Notes: generated from the sequence alone by a model not told the origin. A stretch of 64,000 nt of DNA from CAYXFD01 sp964464175 (GCA_964464175.1 CAYXFD010000008.1:40242-104241); one strand, 5' to 3'; counted from the stretch's first letter, positions 34,446 to 44,331 are shown. A program made the numbers and translations.

Positions 34446-37154
34446 ATGCATTTCAATAATCAAACCGAAGAAAAGAAAGATAATCATGAATTAGAGTCAG
34501 AAGACATGGTTGTCGAAAAGATCGAAAAAGAAACTGAAGATATGAACGATCAAAACAAGAATGATGCTAAAGAGCCTGAGGAACAAGTTACAGAGTCTCA
34601 GGATGTTAAGAAGGAAGAGAGAGAAACTGATGCTGATTTGACAGAAGAGAAGAGTGCTGAATCAGAGAGTAACGATCAGAAAAAAGATGCAGAAGAAGAG
34701 ATTGAACATAAATCAGAAGATACACCGGAAGCAGCAGAAGAGAAACAAGAAGAAACAGTAGAGCCTTCGGAAGAAAAACCGGAGAGTGGAATACCTGTCT
34801 GTGATGAAAATGAAGAAATGAGCGGGGAAGTCAGAATCTCTGAAGAAGATGTTAAAGAAGAAGAGAAGAAGGAAGCGACCGAAACTGCAGCTGCAGAAAA
34901 TGAGGAACAGCTTCTCCCGGAAAAGAGCGAAGAGCCCTCTAAGGGAGAGGATACTGAAACTCCTGAAGAGCAGGAGAAGCAGCCGGAAAAGGAAGAGATA
35001 CCCAAGACTGAGGAAGAAGTTGCTCTTGAAGAAGAGTTGGCTCAATATGAAGAGACTTTCCGCAACTATAAATCGGGTGAGATAATCGAAGGAACTATAG
35101 TTGATGTGAATGATAAAGAGGTTTTGGTTGATATAGGTTACAAATCGGAAGGTTCCATTCCCATCACAGATTTTACCAATACTGAAGAGATCAAGCTTGA
35201 TTCCAAGATCAAGGTTTATATTAATAAGGTCGAAAACAGTGAAGGTAAGGTTTCACTATCGAAAAAGATAGCAGATTTTCAATTAGCTCTTGATGATTTA
35301 AAAGAGATATATAGAACTAGCCAGTCGGTTTCGGGCATCATCCGCCAAAGAGTCAAAGGTGGTATGATAGCCGAAATCAGAGGATTAAATGCCTTTTTAC
35401 CCGGTTCACAGATATCGATTAAACCGATACCTAATCTGGACCAGTTTATTGGGAAAGAGGTCAGATTCAGGATAATCAATATTGACGAACAGAAAAAGAA
35501 CATTATTGTCTCACGCAAAAGAGTCCTGGAAGAAGAAAAGGCTGAAAAAGTCGGTAAATTACGAGAAAAGATAGAGGTTGGAGCTGAGCTTGACGGTGAA
35601 GTAAAGAACATTACCGATTACGGTGCCTTTATCGATCTTGGCGGAATTGATGGACTTCTGCACATAACCGACATGTCCTGGGGTCATATCAATCATCCGT
35701 CTGAGATGCTCAATATAGGTGACAAAGTTAAAGTAAAGGTTATCGGTTATGAAGAAAAAGATATGAGGGTCTCACTCGGCTTAAAACAGTTAGTGCCTCA
35801 TCCCTGGGAAAATGTAGAATTAAAGTATGATGAAGGTTCGAAGATAACCGGAAAAGTGGTCAATATTACCCCTTACGGAGCTTTTGTCGAACTGGAACCG
35901 GGAGTCGAGGGTCTGGTACATGTTTCGGAGATGTCCTGGACAAAGAAGATAACTAATCCCCGGCATGTGCTCAAAATAGGTGATACCGTTAATGCGATAG
36001 TATTGTCAGTCTCTAAAGAAGAACAGAAGATATCTCTCGGTATCAAACAGATGGAGGCAAATCCCTGGTTAGTTATTGATGAGAGATATCCAATCGGTAC
36101 AATAATCAAAGGGAAGGTTAAAGGTTTGACATCCTTCGGTGCTTTTGTTGAGATTGAAGAGGATATTGACGGGTTGATCCATATCTCGGACATATCCTGG
36201 ACGAAGAGAATTTATCATCCAAAAGAGGTTCTGAAAAAGGGACAGGAAGTAGAGACGGTTGTTCTCTCAGTAGATAAACATCTGCACAGAATATCCTTAG
36301 GGATGAAACAGTTGTTGCCCGATCCCTGGGAAGAGTTGGATCATAAGCTGCCGATAAATACGGAAGTTACTGGTATAATTACGAAAATAATACCTAAGGG
36401 TGTTCTTGTCGAAATAGATGTAGATGGCACACCGATTGAAGGTTTCGTTCCGATTTCCCACTTAGCGATTCCCCGGCTCGATAAGCCTGACATGGCATTT
36501 AACACTGGAGATGAAATCCCGATGAAGGTCATTGAACTGGATATGGAGAATCGACGGTTAATACTAAGCATCAAAGCATTTTTCTTTTCTAAAGAGCGGG
36601 AAGCTTTACAGGAGTTTTTGAAGAAGCACGAACCTGAAATGCGTCAGCAAGCCAAAAGGGCTGAGAAGCAGAAAAAAGCAGAGCAAGCAGAAAAGGAAAT
36701 GCAGGAAAAGCAGGCTGAGACCGAACAGCAGGAACAGGATAAACCCGAGGTTGAAAAGGATGAAGCAGAAGAGAAACCGGAAGGTGAGAGTTCTGAAGAA
36801 AGCGGTTCAGCAGAAGCTGAAGATACACCTGTTACTGAAATGAAAGAAGAAGAGCCTTTGCCGGCAGCAGAAGAAAAACCGGAAGCTGCAGAGGAAGAGC
36901 AGACAGCAGAGGTTGTTGAGGAAACGGAAAAGGAATCCTCTACAGCCACAGAAGAAGAGACAACCAAGGAGCAGGAACAACCGGAACCGGAAACAGTTGA
37001 GGAAGAAGAGACAGCAGAGGTTGTTGAGGAAACGGAAAAGGAATCCTCTGCAACCAGAGAAGAAGATACCAGCGAAAAGCAGGAGCAGCCGGAAACAGAA
37101 GAACCGGATACTGAACCTGAAGAAGAGAAGAAAGAACCGGTTAATCCTGAATAA
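34446..37154 (+). CDS. rpsA: 30S ribosomal protein S1 with long acidic N- and C-terminal extensions
   Basis: A 902-residue S1, which helps mRNA bind the ribosome. Six S1/OB domains lie at about 210-280, 292-360, 378-447, 464-534, 548-620 and 638-712. Domains 3-5 are the most typical (DYGAFIDLGGIDGLLHITDMSW, PYGAFVELEPGVEGLVHVSE). Typical S1 is about 400-560 residues. The excess is an almost uninterrupted Glu/Lys/Thr-rich N-terminus of ~200 residues and a similar C-terminus of ~180, both probably disordered. The C-terminal tail contains a 36-residue tandem duplication. A strong AAGGAGG site precedes the ATG, and a terminator follows. Confidence 0.93.
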   Translation: MHFNNQTEEKKDNHELESEDMVVEKIEKETEDMNDQNKNDAKEPEEQVTESQDVKKEERETDADLTEEKSAESESNDQKKDAEEEIEHKSEDTPEAAEEKQEETVEPSEEKPESGIPVCDENEEMSGEVRISEEDVKEEEKKEATETAAAENEEQLLPEKSEEPSKGEDTETPEEQEKQPEKEEIPKTEEEVALEEELAQYEETFRNYKSGEIIEGTIVDVNDKEVLVDIGYKSEGSIPITDFTNTEEIKLDSKIKVYINKVENSEGKVSLSKKIADFQLALDDLKEIYRTSQSVSGIIRQRVKGGMIAEIRGLNAFLPGSQISIKPIPNLDQFIGKEVRFRIINIDEQKKNIIVSRKRVLEEEKAEKVGKLREKIEVGAELDGEVKNITDYGAFIDLGGIDGLLHITDMSWGHINHPSEMLNIGDKVKVKVIGYEEKDMRVSLGLKQLVPHPWENVELKYDEGSKITGKVVNITPYGAFVELEPGVEGLVHVSEMSWTKKITNPRHVLKIGDTVNAIVLSVSKEEQKISLGIKQMEANPWLVIDERYPIGTIIKGKVKGLTSFGAFVEIEEDIDGLIHISDISWTKRIYHPKEVLKKGQEVETVVLSVDKHLHRISLGMKQLLPDPWEELDHKLPINTEVTGIITKIIPKGVLVEIDVDGTPIEGFVPISHLAIPRLDKPDMAFNTGDEIPMKVIELDMENRRLILSIKAFFFSKEREALQEFLKKHEPEMRQQAKRAEKQKKAEQAEKEMQEKQAETEQQEQDKPEVEKDEAEEKPEGESSEESGSAEAEDTPVTEMKEEEPLPAAEEKPEAAEEEQTAEVVEETEKESSTATEEETTKEQEQPEPETVEEEETAEVVEETEKESSATREEDTSEKQEQPETEEPDTEPEEEKKEPVNPE
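36901..37116 (+). repeat. 108-bp tandem duplication in the rpsA tail
   Basis: The segment beginning AGACAGCAGAGGTTGTTGAG at 36901 recurs at 37009 with at least 41 identical bases, then drifts. It encodes two copies of an ETAEVVEETEKESS-type unit. The exact period of 108 bases keeps the frame. Confidence 0.85.
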
Positions 37155-37190
37155 TTGATATTACCGGCAAACATAGATCATATTGAATCA

Positions 37191-37221
37191 GGGGCAGACA
37201 TCCTTTTGTCTGTCCCTTTTT
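37191..37221 (+). terminator. Rho-independent terminator after rpsA
   Basis: GGGGCAGACA (37191-37200) pairs with TGTCTGTCCC (37207-37216), 10 bp with one G-U, followed by five T. It lies before aroK, whose start is 26 bases on. Confidence 0.88.
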
Positions 37222-37246
37222 AGTTAGTGGCTTTTAGTGGTGGTGG

Positions 37247-37732
37247 ATGAGAATAATCCTGATTGGTTTTATGGGAAGCGGTAAGACTCTCTGGGGCGAA
37301 AGGCTCGCCCTTAGGTTTCAACTCCCTGTTTACGATACCGACTCAGTCATTGAGCAGCAGGAAAAGTCTTCACTTACCGATATCTTTTTACGATATGGAG
37401 AGTCTCATTTCCGCAGTATCGAACGGGGAATTCTCTTATCACTGCCGGATCAGGTGATTGTAGCTACCGGAGGTGGAATAATTGAGGATAGGAGAAACCG
37501 TTTCTTTTTACAGAGACCGGAAAATCTGGTAATCTGGCTGCATCCTTCATGGGAGTGTTTGCTTAAAAGAATCGAAAAGACTGAACGTCCCATAGTGAGA
37601 AAACTCAGCAGAGAGGATCTTTTCTCACTTTGGAAAAGGAGACTCTCTTTTTACGAAGAATGTGCCGATATTATCCTCACCGATCCCAGCGAAACGAAAC
37701 TCTACCAGGTAATTGAAGAACATTTTAGATAA
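37247..37732 (+). CDS. aroK: Shikimate kinase
   Basis: A 161-residue shikimate kinase of the aromatic amino acid pathway. It has Walker A GFMGSGKTLWGERLA, the shikimate-binding DTDSVIEQQ and FRSIERGIL, the GGGI loop in VATGGGIIED, and the lid segment TERPIVRKLS. It is slightly short but complete. It follows the rpsA terminator, so it either depends on readthrough or has an unseen promoter. The 37733-37932 gap downstream holds nothing I recognise. Confidence 0.93.
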   Translation: MRIILIGFMGSGKTLWGERLALRFQLPVYDTDSVIEQQEKSSLTDIFLRYGESHFRSIERGILLSLPDQVIVATGGGIIEDRRNRFFLQRPENLVIWLHPSWECLLKRIEKTERPIVRKLSREDLFSLWKRRLSFYEECADIILTDPSETKLYQVIEEHFR

Positions 37733-37932
37733 GAGTCATTTTCAGCGCTTTCCTGCTACCCAGATTATTAGCATCCGGAATGTAAGTTTTTCCCTCAAAT
37801 TAGATTAAGGAGAAGTCAAACGATCTCTTTTCTATTCTCTGTAAAGCCAAATCTGAGTAGAGATAAGAGGAGGCAAAGGTCTGTAAACCTGTTAATCATC
37901 ATGGGTTTAAGAGAGTACCTGCTTTACAGCTT

Positions 37933-40119
37933 TTAAGATACATTTTCTCCCCTCAAAATTTCTGTCAGCATCGTATTTCTTCTGGTAATCCTATTGTTCC
38001 GCAGAGCTGTTTCAACTGCTTGCAGATTCCCAACTAAGACGACAATTTCTTTGGCACGGCTTACCCCGGTATATAAGAGATTTCTCTGTAACATTATATA
38101 ATGCTGCATCAGTATCGGAATAACAACTACAGGAAATTCCGAACCTTGCGACTTATGAATACTAATAGCGTAAGAATGAGTTATCTGATCAATTTCATAA
38201 AACTCATACTCAACAATCCGGTTATCATAAAGAATCTTGATAATCTGGTTTTCTCTGTCTATTTCCTCTATTGATCCCAGGTCGCCATTAAACACTTCCT
38301 TCTCATAGTTATTCTTGAGCTGGATGATTCGGTCGGCTTCACGATATATCTTCTCACCGGTTGTTATCTCTGTTTTGCGGGCAGAATGAGGATTCAGAAC
38401 ATTTTGTAACTGCCGGTTTAATGCTGATATCCCCGCTTCTCCTTTGTGAAGAGGAGCTAAAACCTGAATTTTTCCTGCTTTATCATGTCCGAAAGTGCGG
38501 GGTATCCTCTCTTTTACCAGCTCCACGATAAGAGCGGTTGCTTTGGCAGGAGTTTCAGCATTAAAAAAGAAAAAATCTCCCCGGTTTTTGGAAAACAGAG
38601 GTATTATGCCCTCTCGTATCCGGTGAGTATTAGTAATGATAGAGCTATCATTTTTTTGGCGAAAGATTTCGTTTAATCTTACTGTCGGGATTTGGTTGCT
38701 TGCTATCAGATCGTTCAGTACATAACCGGCACCGACACTCGGAAGCTGATCAATATCTCCGATCAGAATGAGATGAGTATCATGTCTGACTGCTTTCAAG
38801 AAATGGTTGAAAATTAGAAGATCAAGCATAGAGGCTTCATCCATGATGATCAAGGAAGCATCTAAGGGATTGTCTTCATTTCTCCTGAAACGGAGTTCAT
38901 TTTGCCAGGAAAACTCCAATAAGCGGTGGATCGTCTGAGCCGGTTGACCGGTTACTTCACTTAGTCTTTTGGCGGCTCTACCGGTGGGAGCGGTGAGGAG
39001 AAATTTATACTTTTTAGCTTCCAGGATGGTGGTCAAAGCTTTGGTAATAGTGCTTTTTCCCGTACCGGGACCACCGGTCAGAATAGTTACTTTGTTGGCT
39101 AAACAGGCAGTTACACCCTGCATTTGCTTTGGCGAGTATTGAATATTGTGTTTTTCAAAAAGCCAGGAGAACACTACCTTCCAGTCAACATTGCGAAAAT
39201 AGGAAAGTCCGGCCTCTTTGCTTCTTAATATCCTGAGCAGTTTTTCTGCTGCCTGGATTTCCGCATAGTAATACAAGGGATGATAAACAGCATCTTTGCG
39301 GGAAAGGAGGGCTTTTCTGGCGAGCATTTGCCGGAGCACATTTTCTATCAGTATGTGATCCACCCCAAGCAATTCGGCACAATCAGACAAGATATCTTTT
39401 TCAGGGGCATAACAATGTCCTTCATCGGCAAATTGTCTGAGCAGATAGTGCAGGGCAGATTCAATCCGGGGAAGTGAGGTTCTTTCAATACCTAAACTGG
39501 CTGCAATGCTATCGGCAGTTTTGAATCCGATACCGTAGATATCTTCCGTTAAGCGGTAGGGATTAGTCCGCAGAACCTGAAAAGCTTCGTCTCCGTATGT
39601 TTTATAGATTTTTAAAGCCAGAGCTGTTTTTAAGTTATACTTTTGGAGGAAGAGCATGATATTCTTGATACCCTTCTTCTCAGCCCAGCCGTCCTCGATG
39701 ATCTTTCTCTTTGTTTTGCCGATACCTTCGACCGTTTCAAGTTTTTCCGGCTCGTTTTCGATAATATCCAAAGATCTATCCCCAAACGTTTCAACGATCT
39801 TCCCAGCTGTTTTGGGTCCTATACCTTTAATCAAACTGCTGCTTAAAAATTTACATATCCCGTCTTTGGTAACCGGCTGTTCTACCTGATAAGATTTCAG
39901 GCGAAACTGTTGTCCGTATTCCGGATGAAATATCCAGTCGCCCCTAAGGATAAGCTTTTCTCCGATATCAACTCCGATGAGGATTCCGGTAGCAACAATT
40001 TCACGGATACTATCAAAAGGTTTGATCCTGATAATGGAATAACCGTTTTCTTCGTTCCGGAAAACAAAGTGTTCGAGAATACCCTCGATGGAATCTTCAA
40101 ACTTTTTCTTCTCTGACAT
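37933..40119 (-). CDS. recD2: RecD2-type DNA helicase
   Basis: A 728-residue superfamily 1B 5'-3' helicase of the RecD2 (RecD-like, no RecBC partner) group. The N-terminal OB-like part is followed by two helix-hairpin-helix units (GIGPKTAGKIVETFGDRSLD, VEGIGKTKRKIIEDG). The helicase core carries Walker A TGGPGTGKST near residue 350, IIMDEASMLDL, IGDIDQLPSVGAG, and the C-terminal SYAISIHKSQGSEFPVV and NLLYTGVSRAKE. Its role is replication-linked repair. Confidence 0.94.
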   Translation of the reverse strand: MSEKKKFEDSIEGILEHFVFRNEENGYSIIRIKPFDSIREIVATGILIGVDIGEKLILRGDWIFHPEYGQQFRLKSYQVEQPVTKDGICKFLSSSLIKGIGPKTAGKIVETFGDRSLDIIENEPEKLETVEGIGKTKRKIIEDGWAEKKGIKNIMLFLQKYNLKTALALKIYKTYGDEAFQVLRTNPYRLTEDIYGIGFKTADSIAASLGIERTSLPRIESALHYLLRQFADEGHCYAPEKDILSDCAELLGVDHILIENVLRQMLARKALLSRKDAVYHPLYYYAEIQAAEKLLRILRSKEAGLSYFRNVDWKVVFSWLFEKHNIQYSPKQMQGVTACLANKVTILTGGPGTGKSTITKALTTILEAKKYKFLLTAPTGRAAKRLSEVTGQPAQTIHRLLEFSWQNELRFRRNEDNPLDASLIIMDEASMLDLLIFNHFLKAVRHDTHLILIGDIDQLPSVGAGYVLNDLIASNQIPTVRLNEIFRQKNDSSIITNTHRIREGIIPLFSKNRGDFFFFNAETPAKATALIVELVKERIPRTFGHDKAGKIQVLAPLHKGEAGISALNRQLQNVLNPHSARKTEITTGEKIYREADRIIQLKNNYEKEVFNGDLGSIEEIDRENQIIKILYDNRIVEYEFYEIDQITHSYAISIHKSQGSEFPVVVIPILMQHYIMLQRNLLYTGVSRAKEIVVLVGNLQAVETALRNNRITRRNTMLTEILRGENVS

Positions 40120-40197
40120 ATCTCATTCAGGCTTATCTTGTGCCTTTGCTAATAGATATTGGTTAATGACCCGGCAGCCTTTCTCCTTTATTAGAAA

Positions 40198-42111
40198 TTA
40201 TCTGATTACCGTAAATTTTCCGCTGACCGACGTCTCATCCGTTTGGTAACGATAGAAATAGATCCCCGATGCTAATTTACTTTCTTGATACCCCTGAAGA
40301 ATGATATCTCTGACAAGAAAGCCAGCCACCTCTTCTTTTCGCTTCTCTTCCTTTATTTTTCTTCCTCTGATATCATATATCTGAAGCCTGCTATTGGTCT
40401 TTACCGGATGAAATACTGCAAAGGAGATTATCCCGGAATGGCGTTGTTTATCTGTCAGGAATATGGGATTAGGGAAGACCCGGCAGGAGAGTTCATCCTG
40501 AACAATATCTGTCTGCTCTCCGGTTGCAGTATAGATTTCATATTCTGCTACAGCTACCGGGCTCGGTGTCCAGTGTTCCTTGTAACCCCTTGCAGAAATA
40601 ACAGTCGTTGTTTCGATAAAAATGGGCTGACTATAGACTGGAGAGTTTTCATCAGGATCACTGCCATCAAGGGTATATTTAATTATAGCATCTTCGGTTT
40701 CTACAAGGATCGAGACTAAAACAGAACCTTCATAAGCACCGGCTGGCGGTGAAAAAATCGGGGTAGTTACCGTACCGGTAATATTGAGCAGGCAACCGGA
40801 AGCATAACCGCCATCATTCGAGACTGCAAAGATAGTAACCAAACCGGTATCAAGGGCTGTAACAAATCCTGTTTCATCTACAAAAGCCAGGCTTTCATTT
40901 CCGGAATACCAATAATAGTCTTCATTGTCAGCTTCTTCCGGAGTAACACTGGCTGATAACTGATATGTTGTACCTGTCTGTAGAAGGAGTGAATCAGGCT
41001 CGACTTCTATACCATTAACCGAAACAAGATCAAAAGAGACTAACCCTCCTTCTGTGCCGATCCACTTCCTTTGCCCACCCTCTATGGTAACTGCATTGAT
41101 GCTGTTGTTCGATAATCCTGAATTTGCCTGATCATACAATGATATGACAGTATTGTTTCTTCTCAATAAACCGCTGTTTGCTGTACCAAACCAGACAATA
41201 CCATTTTCTTTGGAAGCTACTGCTTTAATGTGGTTCTCCGGAAGGAGAGAGTTGTTTTGATGATAGATTGTCCAAAGCGAACCGTCTAACTGAGCAAGTC
41301 CTCCGTTGTTTGTGCCGATATAGATACGGTTCAAAAGATCACTTGCCAGCGAACGGGTATTATTGTCGGGGAGCGGGGAATTTCCGGTATTGAAAACTGT
41401 CCAGTCAGTACCATTGAAGCTGGCTGCACCGAAATTAGTTCCAATCCAAAGTAAATCATTGCTGTCAATATGGAGGGTGTAGATGAAATTATTGGGCAGC
41501 TCAGAATTACCTGAAGTATAAACCTGCCAATCAGTTCCGTTAAAACTTGCTAAACCACCTCCACCCAGGGTTCCGATCCAAACGGTATTATTCTCATCTA
41601 TTGCAATGGCTGATACAACATTGCGGGGTAGAGGGGAATTATTCATATCGTAAACTGTCCATCCCCGCCACGATCCGGTGGAATTCTGTCCGTTACTTAT
41701 TCCGTCATAAACCGCCAAACCGCTGTTGGTTCCAATCCAGATACTACCCATGTCGTCTATCGCCAAACAACGGATAGTATTATTCGGCAACTCCGAATTC
41801 ATTGTTGTGTAAATAGTCCAGTCCGTTTCGTCAAAACGAGCTAATCCCCCGGAAGTACCTATCCATTTAATGCCATTGTCAGCAATTGCTAAAGAGAGAA
41901 CACTGTTTGAGGGTAAGTCTGAATCAGCTGTTGTATAGGTCTGCCAGAGTTCTCCCTTTAGGGGTGTAGATGTCAGTAAGAAAAGGGTAACCATTAGCAG
42001 AAAAAAACCATTGAAGGCAGAGGGATAGTGATTTTTCGCTGATGATTGGATCTTTGTCATCGGCATAATCTTCCATAACCTCCTAATAGTGTTATCATTA
42101 TTAACTCTCAT
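40198..42111 (-). CDS. Secreted two-component-regulator-type beta-propeller protein with sorting domain
   Basis: A 637-residue exported protein. The signal anchor FFLLMVTLFLLTSTPLKG is reached after ~35 polar residues, so translation may start later than the listed ATG. About seven propeller repeats follow, each with a LPNNxIxxLAID...WIGTNxGLAxxDG pattern (Reg_prop type). A Big_2-like domain comes next (VEPDSLLLQTGTTYQLSASV), then a chitobiase C-terminal-type domain (IIKYTLDGSDPDENSP). It ends in a FlgD/type-IX-like segment (CRVFPNP, LQIYDIRGRK, SGIYFYRY). It has no histidine kinase part, so a surface or extracellular role is inferred. Confidence 0.82.
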   Translation of the reverse strand: MRVNNDNTIRRLWKIMPMTKIQSSAKNHYPSAFNGFFLLMVTLFLLTSTPLKGELWQTYTTADSDLPSNSVLSLAIADNGIKWIGTSGGLARFDETDWTIYTTMNSELPNNTIRCLAIDDMGSIWIGTNSGLAVYDGISNGQNSTGSWRGWTVYDMNNSPLPRNVVSAIAIDENNTVWIGTLGGGGLASFNGTDWQVYTSGNSELPNNFIYTLHIDSNDLLWIGTNFGAASFNGTDWTVFNTGNSPLPDNNTRSLASDLLNRIYIGTNNGGLAQLDGSLWTIYHQNNSLLPENHIKAVASKENGIVWFGTANSGLLRRNNTVISLYDQANSGLSNNSINAVTIEGGQRKWIGTEGGLVSFDLVSVNGIEVEPDSLLLQTGTTYQLSASVTPEEADNEDYYWYSGNESLAFVDETGFVTALDTGLVTIFAVSNDGGYASGCLLNITGTVTTPIFSPPAGAYEGSVLVSILVETEDAIIKYTLDGSDPDENSPVYSQPIFIETTTVISARGYKEHWTPSPVAVAEYEIYTATGEQTDIVQDELSCRVFPNPIFLTDKQRHSGIISFAVFHPVKTNSRLQIYDIRGRKIKEEKRKEEVAGFLVRDIILQGYQESKLASGIYFYRYQTDETSVSGKFTVIR

Positions 42112-42275
42112 TGATACAGCAGCCTCATAGCTTAATTGCTCAACTGCTTTTTTTAATGAAGTTATGAGAATAGAATGTCAAGCTATTATTCAGAGTGACT
42201 TTTGATTATAAGTTCTGGGAGATCTGTACTACATTACCAATATGCAGAGTGATTACCAGTATTAAACAGGGAAAA

Positions 42276-42351
42276 TGGTGGGCCCAAGAGGAGTCGAACC
42301 TCTGACCGCCCGGTTATGAGCCGGGAGCTCTACCAACTGAGCTATAGGCCC
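42276..42351 (-). tRNA. tRNA with CAU anticodon (Met elongator or Ile2)
   Basis: A 76-nt cloverleaf with the CCA end encoded. The acceptor is GGGCCTA/TGGGCCC, the D arm GCTCAGTTGGTAGAGC, the anticodon arm CCCGG-CTCATAA-CCGGG, and the T arm AGAGGTTCGACTCCTCT. The CAT anticodon is shared by elongator Met and lysidine-modified Ile2 tRNAs. Lack of the initiator C1-A72 mismatch excludes fMet. Confidence 0.95.
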
Positions 42352-42370
42352 CAAGAGTTAATAACAAGAA

Positions 42371-42400
42371 CGAAAACGGAACTCTCGCTATTTTTGTCAA
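42371..42400 (-). promoter_or_regulatory. Putative promoter of the tRNA gene
   Basis: Minus-strand TTGACA (42400-42395), with CGTTTTCG 19 bases after the TTG, a partial TAnnTTTG match. It lies about 20-50 bases upstream of the tRNA. The rest of the 42352-42573 gap shows nothing else. Confidence 0.4.
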
Positions 42401-42573
42401 GGATAAACGGCTCAAGTCACAGCAAACAACAGCACTGATCGCCGTAACTACTAACAGGAGAGACTGCGTTGTTATCTGTCGTGCGGAATGACAATACAAT
42501 TTTTCAGTTTATACAGAAAAAAAGGACGCAGCCAAGGGACTAAACAATCTTATAAGTCAGGGATATAAAGATG

Positions 42574-44310
42574 CTATTTGATGTTGTAATTATTTATGAT
42601 CTTCATAAAGCCTTCGCTGCGGGTAGGATGTTTCAGCTTCCTTAGAGCTTTGTCTTCTATCTGTCTGATACGTTCCCGGGTAACATTAAAAATGTTTCCT
42701 ACTTCTTCCAGGGTGCGGTGATAACCGTCATCAATACCGAAACGAAGTCTAATAACTCTCTCTTCCCGGGGGGTTAAGGTTCTGAGGACCTCATCAACGA
42801 CTTTACTTAAGATAGAGCGTTCTGCCATTCTTTCGGGAGAAATCGTACTCTTGTCTTCGATAAAATCTCCCAGGATACTATCTTCACTGTCACTACCGAT
42901 AGGTTTATCAAGGGAGACCGGTTCTTTAGAGATAGCCATTATGCTCTTGATCTTTTCAATAGGCATATCGAGAACTTCAGCTAACTCTTCCGGATAAGGC
43001 TCTCTACCGAGTTTTTGCATTAGCCTTCTACTGGTACGGTTCAGCTTATTAATAGACTCGATCATATGAACAGGGATTCTGATTGTTCTGGCCTGATCGG
43101 CGATTGCTCTGGTGATAGCTTGTCTTATCCACCAAGTAGCGTAAGTACTGAATTTGTAGCCTTTCCGGTAGTCGTACTTATCAACAGCTTTCATCAATCC
43201 GGTATTCCCTTCCTGAATGAGATCGAGGAAATCCAAACCTCGATTGTTATATCTTTTTGCGATACTGACAACAAGCCGGACATTTGCTTCGATAAGATCA
43301 TTTTGAGCACGTTCTTTCATCCTGGAACCTCTTTCGATCTCATCAAGGATAAAAATCATCTCATTAGCTGTAAGTCTTGTTTCCAATTCGACACGGCGGA
43401 TTTTTCTTTTGGCATTCTTGATTTTTCTAAGGGTTTCGATAAAGAGGTTAGGATCGACCCCTGTTTCTTTCTTTACCTCCTCCATGTCTTCTTCAGATTT
43501 CTTTGCTCTTCGTCCATAAGTACATATTTCATCTATAGAGAATTTCCTGATGCGTGAAAGATTGTTGATTGCTTTCATGCTCTCTTTTATTCTTCCGACC
43601 AGACTTCGCATTCGATAAACCATTCTCTTGATCAGTTTATCATTAAAAGAGTAGCTGAAGAGGATCTCACGCAACTTTTCCCGGTAGCCATCGAGCTGCA
43701 GCTGAATGTCGGGAGGGATATCTAATTCAGTGTCAATATTATCGATAATTTCACCGATCTGGTCAAAAAGATGGTCAATAGAAGCCAATAATTTATCAAA
43801 TTCTTCTACTAACTTTTCTTCCTGAGCTTTTTCCAGACAGGTGCCATACTCTATCTTAAATATCTGATCGATGCGGACTCTTTTCTCATGGTAACGATGA
43901 TGGAAATTGTGTAATTCCCTGAGAGTGCTGCCGGAGATAAATATATTCTGATTGATCATCCTTTGAGCGCTTTCGATCTTCTTCGCCAGACGAACTTCTC
44001 CCTCTCTGTCCAAGAGGGGGACTCTGCCCATTTCTCGCAGATACATTCTGACCGGGTCGTCGTAGTATCTCTTATTCTTGAATTTTTTGACTTCTACCTC
44101 TTTCTTCGCTCCTCCACCCCTGGCGAACCTTTTTTGGGTTTCATCGACGATCTCGATGCCCTGATCGTTTATATCGGTAATCAGATCATCGATACGCTCC
44201 AGGAATAAAGCACTGAGTGGTATAATGTCATTGATCTGTTTATAAGTCAATGTCTTGCTCTCATGGGCTACAGCAAGTAGTTTTTCCAAACATTCCTTAT
44301 AACTTAACAT
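42574..44310 (-). CDS. rpoD: Primary sigma factor RpoD
   Basis: A 578-residue sigma-70. Region 1.1 occupies the N-terminus, then region 1.2 (DPVRMYLREMGRVPLLDREGEV). A long non-conserved helical insert of roughly 200 residues follows. Regions 2-4 are complete: 2.1-2.4 with NLRLVVS-like EANVRLVVSIAKRYNNRGLD, FSTYATWWIRQAITRAIADQ, and region 4.2 EVGNIFNVTRERIRQIEDKA. The window's promoters read TTGACA plus a TTTG-type element, so this sigma may share the Bacteroidota-style -10 preference. It follows dnaG in the macromolecular synthesis order. Confidence 0.95.
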   Translation of the reverse strand: MLSYKECLEKLLAVAHESKTLTYKQINDIIPLSALFLERIDDLITDINDQGIEIVDETQKRFARGGGAKKEVEVKKFKNKRYYDDPVRMYLREMGRVPLLDREGEVRLAKKIESAQRMINQNIFISGSTLRELHNFHHRYHEKRVRIDQIFKIEYGTCLEKAQEEKLVEEFDKLLASIDHLFDQIGEIIDNIDTELDIPPDIQLQLDGYREKLREILFSYSFNDKLIKRMVYRMRSLVGRIKESMKAINNLSRIRKFSIDEICTYGRRAKKSEEDMEEVKKETGVDPNLFIETLRKIKNAKRKIRRVELETRLTANEMIFILDEIERGSRMKERAQNDLIEANVRLVVSIAKRYNNRGLDFLDLIQEGNTGLMKAVDKYDYRKGYKFSTYATWWIRQAITRAIADQARTIRIPVHMIESINKLNRTSRRLMQKLGREPYPEELAEVLDMPIEKIKSIMAISKEPVSLDKPIGSDSEDSILGDFIEDKSTISPERMAERSILSKVVDEVLRTLTPREERVIRLRFGIDDGYHRTLEEVGNIFNVTRERIRQIEDKALRKLKHPTRSEGFMKIINNYNIK

Positions 44311-44331
44311 GAATGCTCCTTTATGGTCTTT

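Noticed and set aside
36644..37174. Serine-rich open frame on the minus strand opposite the S1 tail
   Set aside because: It is the complement of the GAA/GAG-rich acidic tail of rpsA. The low-complexity Ser/Ser-Ser pattern and lack of ribosome site mark it as a shadow.
43066..43557. 163-codon plus-strand frame opposite rpoD
   Set aside because: It overlaps the conserved coding part of the sigma factor, has no ribosome site and shows no family features.
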